Shown here in pieces: positions 6,205 to 7,244 of a stretch of DNA of 7,244 nucleotides. Positions within the stretch are counted from its first letter, which is position 1. Each line of letters begins with the position of its first letter. The stretch is from an uncultured Treponema sp. (GTDB lineage Bacteria > Spirochaetota > Spirochaetia > Treponematales > Treponemataceae), in the NCBI GenBank assembly GCA_947176045.1, contig CAMWPF010000070.1, forward strand, positions 1 through 7,244, given 5' to 3'. The position numbers and the translations under genes were made by a program. The notes under the pieces are model-generated. The model was not told the origin of the DNA. It was given only the letters and a program-made list of their open reading frames with translations, and did no database searches.

Positions 6205-6512
6205 TTGTCCTGCTCCTGCTGCGAGGGCTGCACCTGCCTGCCGTTCAGCCACCATTCCTCATATCTGTCGATGATGTCGATGACTGCCGGCCCGATCTCG
6301 CAGTGCAGGACTCCGTTCCTCCAGTGCTCGGTGTGGCTTCCGTCCTCTGCGGCGATTGCAGGAAGCGGCTTCCCGTCCTCGTCCTCCGCATCGCTAAGGT
6401 ATCCGTCCCTGACCCTGACTGTCATCCCGCCGTCAATGATGTAGTCCCCGTCCGCAACCTCTCCCTCTTTCAGAAGGATTCTGCGGTGCTGGTATGACCT
6501 GAAGCTTTTCAT
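6201..6512 (-). CDS. W-x-x-G repeat protein, shorter paralogue
   Basis: A 103-residue protein with the same repeat style as its downstream neighbour. 'DGKPLPAI' (46-53) leads to 'HTEHWRNGVLH' (60-70), then 'IGPAVID' (73-79) and 'EEWWLNG' (85-91). The block HTEHWRNGVLH corresponds to TVEHWKDGVPV in the neighbour, and the DNA of these blocks is also alike, so the two probably arose by tandem duplication followed by divergence. The first 45 residues are charged, with a 'DGDYIIDGGMTVRV' stretch (21-34) that may be a beta hairpin. ATG 6512 follows AAGGAGG by seven bases and overlaps the stop of the upstream gene by four. Its function is unknown. Confidence 0.75.
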   Translation of the reverse strand: MKSFRSYQHRRILLKEGEVADGDYIIDGGMTVRVRDGYLSDAEDEDGKPLPAIAAEDGSHTEHWRNGVLHCEIGPAVIDIIDRYEEWWLNGRQVQPSQQEQDK

Positions 6513-6727
6513 TTGCCCGCCTCCTTGTGCTGCCTTGAGTACGGGTTCGCATCGTTCATCTTTCTGATGGCGTCGCCCATTCTCAGTGATGCCTCGTCAG
6601 CCTGCCTCAGTATTCCGCCGAGGAAGGTCTCAAGTTCCGCGCTTTCTGCGCTCTCGCTTTCATCGGCAATCATCCGTATGTCGTCGGCTGAAAGCTCCAG
6701 CCGGACTGTTATTTTTTCATCGCTCAT
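6509..6727 (-). CDS. Small acidic protein of unknown function
   Basis: A 72-residue protein. Residues 5-14 (KITVRLELSA) look like a beta strand. Residues 15-30 are an acidic, serine-rich helix (DDIRMIADESESAESA), residues 31-60 look helical, and the end is basic (YSRQHKEAGK). The opening strand-then-helix pattern could fit a small DNA-binding or regulatory protein, but I do not recognise a family. AAAGGAGG lies seven bases before ATG 6727. The start overlaps the SSB stop by four bases and the end overlaps the next start by four, so it is a coupled operon member. A partner of the SSB is possible by context only. Confidence 0.7.
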   Translation of the reverse strand: MSDEKITVRLELSADDIRMIADESESAESAELETFLGGILRQADEASLRMGDAIRKMNDANPYSRQHKEAGK

Positions 6728-7089
6728 TCTTCATCCTCCTTTTCTGATGCGCCTTTCTTTTCTGTTTTCGGAAACTGCGGAAGAAGCTCCACCATGTCGG
6801 CAAGGATGAAGTAGCGGATCTGCTTTGTTCCGCTTGCCTCGTCCCTGACGAATTTCTGCCGCAGGATTCCGTGGACAAGGACTTCCTTGTTCTCGACAAG
6901 GTACCCGAAGATCAGGCTTGCAGCCTCCTTCCGGTAGTTCACCTGTATGAAGAGCGGATCGCTCCTTTGGTAGGGAAGCCCGATGTCCGCGACGGTGAAC
7001 ACGGCGACCAGCACAGGCTTCTTTTCGATGTATATGAGGCTCATCTTCGCTGCTTTCGTGACTTTTCCGTGCAGGATTATTGCGTTCAT
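6724..7089 (-). CDS. ssb: Single-stranded DNA-binding protein (SSB, OB fold)
   Basis: A 121-residue protein with the order of motifs of bacterial SSBs. It opens with MNAIILHGKVTK (compare MNxVxLxGRLT), then VLVAVFTVAD (26-35, compare AxFxLAV), DPLFIQVNYRKEAASLI (44-60, compare DFxxxxxWRKxAE), YLVENKEVLVHGILR (63-77, compare YLxKGxxVxVxGxL) and YFILADMVELL (93-103, compare xxVxADxVxxL). It would bind ssDNA in replication, repair or transfer. The C-terminal end is acidic (EKEDEE) but lacks the final Pro-Phe of the usual protein-docking tip, and the tryptophans that often stack on DNA are absent. The gene starts directly after the stop of the upstream membrane protein, with GGAG eight bases before the ATG. 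The tail codons double as the ribosome binding site of the next gene. It is probably an element-encoded SSB rather than the housekeeping one. Confidence 0.85.
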   Translation of the reverse strand: MNAIILHGKVTKAAKMSLIYIEKKPVLVAVFTVADIGLPYQRSDPLFIQVNYRKEAASLIFGYLVENKEVLVHGILRQKFVRDEASGTKQIRYFILADMVELLPQFPKTEKKGASEKEDEE

Positions 7090-7242
7090 TCACATTGCTC
7101 CAAGTATAGTTTTCAGTGCGGCAAGCGCCATGCCGAGACAGGCCGTCCTGACGGCGGCACGGCGCTTCCAGCGCCACCAGTTCCAGCCGCTGTACCGGGT
7201 AAGATAGCACGTGATGAAGATCACGGTTCCGCCCGCGATTGT
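7090..7242 (-). CDS. C-terminal part of a small membrane protein (runs off the window)
   Basis: The last 50 residues of a gene entering from the right edge end at TGA 7092-7090, immediately before the SSB start. Two hydrophobic stretches are visible, TIAGGTVIFITCYLT (1-15 of the visible part) and a region from about 31 to the end (AVRTACLGMALAALKTIL). A short loop rich in Trp and Arg (RYSGWNWWRWKRR) joins them. This suggests a small two-helix or larger membrane protein with a cationic, aromatic interfacial loop. A holin-like or transfer-channel component is possible, but the fragment is too short to assign. The abutting stop and start indicate co-transcription with the SSB. Confidence 0.65.
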   Translation of the reverse strand, partial: TIAGGTVIFITCYLTRYSGWNWWRWKRRAAVRTACLGMALAALKTILGAM

Positions 7243-7244
7243 CA

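Noticed and set aside
5896..6444. Plus-strand open frame (182 codons) opposite the two repeat-protein genes.
   Set aside because: The minus strand has overlapping genes with good ribosome binding sites and recognisable repeats; the plus-strand frame has neither.

Overview
This window looks like part of a mobile or accessory element (conjugative element, plasmid or phage-like island) in a host-associated bacterium. It carries an ArdC-N-like protein, a very large multi-domain 'polyvalent'-type protein with a MuF-C-like region, and a single-stranded-DNA-binding (SSB) protein among small unknown genes. Strong AAGGAGG-type ribosome binding sites precede most genes. The coding DNA is fairly GC-rich with AT-rich patches. 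A Treponema-like gut or rumen host is my guess from overall style; nothing in the sequence proves it. There are no rRNA, tRNA, CRISPR, transposase or integrase features.

Layout. Positions 1-253 are an AT-rich, gene-free leader with a plausible promoter (89-116). After it come two inverted repeats and a Shine-Dalgarno (241-247) that can pair with an upstream CACCTCC. A plus-strand gene set follows: an ArdC-N-like protein (254-1009), a strong intercistronic hairpin (1016-1042), an unknown gene broken by a -1 frameshift (1077-1753), and a 1038-residue polyvalent-type protein (1773-4889). A 49-base convergent junction (4890-4938) has no convincing terminator.

The rest is a tightly packed minus-strand operon entering from the right edge. 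In transcription order it holds the C-terminal end of a small membrane protein (7090-7242), an SSB (6724-7089), a 72-residue acidic protein (6509-6727), two paralogous W-x-x-G repeat proteins (6201-6512 and 5824-6204), and a coiled-coil protein with a C-terminal membrane anchor (4939-5790). Three consecutive junctions are 4-base ATGA overlaps, and the ribosome binding site of each downstream gene lies in the last codons of the gene before it.

Taken together, the SSB, the ArdC-N-like protein and the polyvalent protein suggest a DNA transfer or establishment module. In known families such proteins handle or protect incoming single-stranded DNA, or are delivered with it. The most notable points are the leader that could mask its own ribosome binding site, an AT-rich in-frame insert in the large protein bounded by near-identical short direct repeats, three related beta-type modules at that protein's C-terminal end, and the paralogous repeat-gene pair inside an SSB operon.
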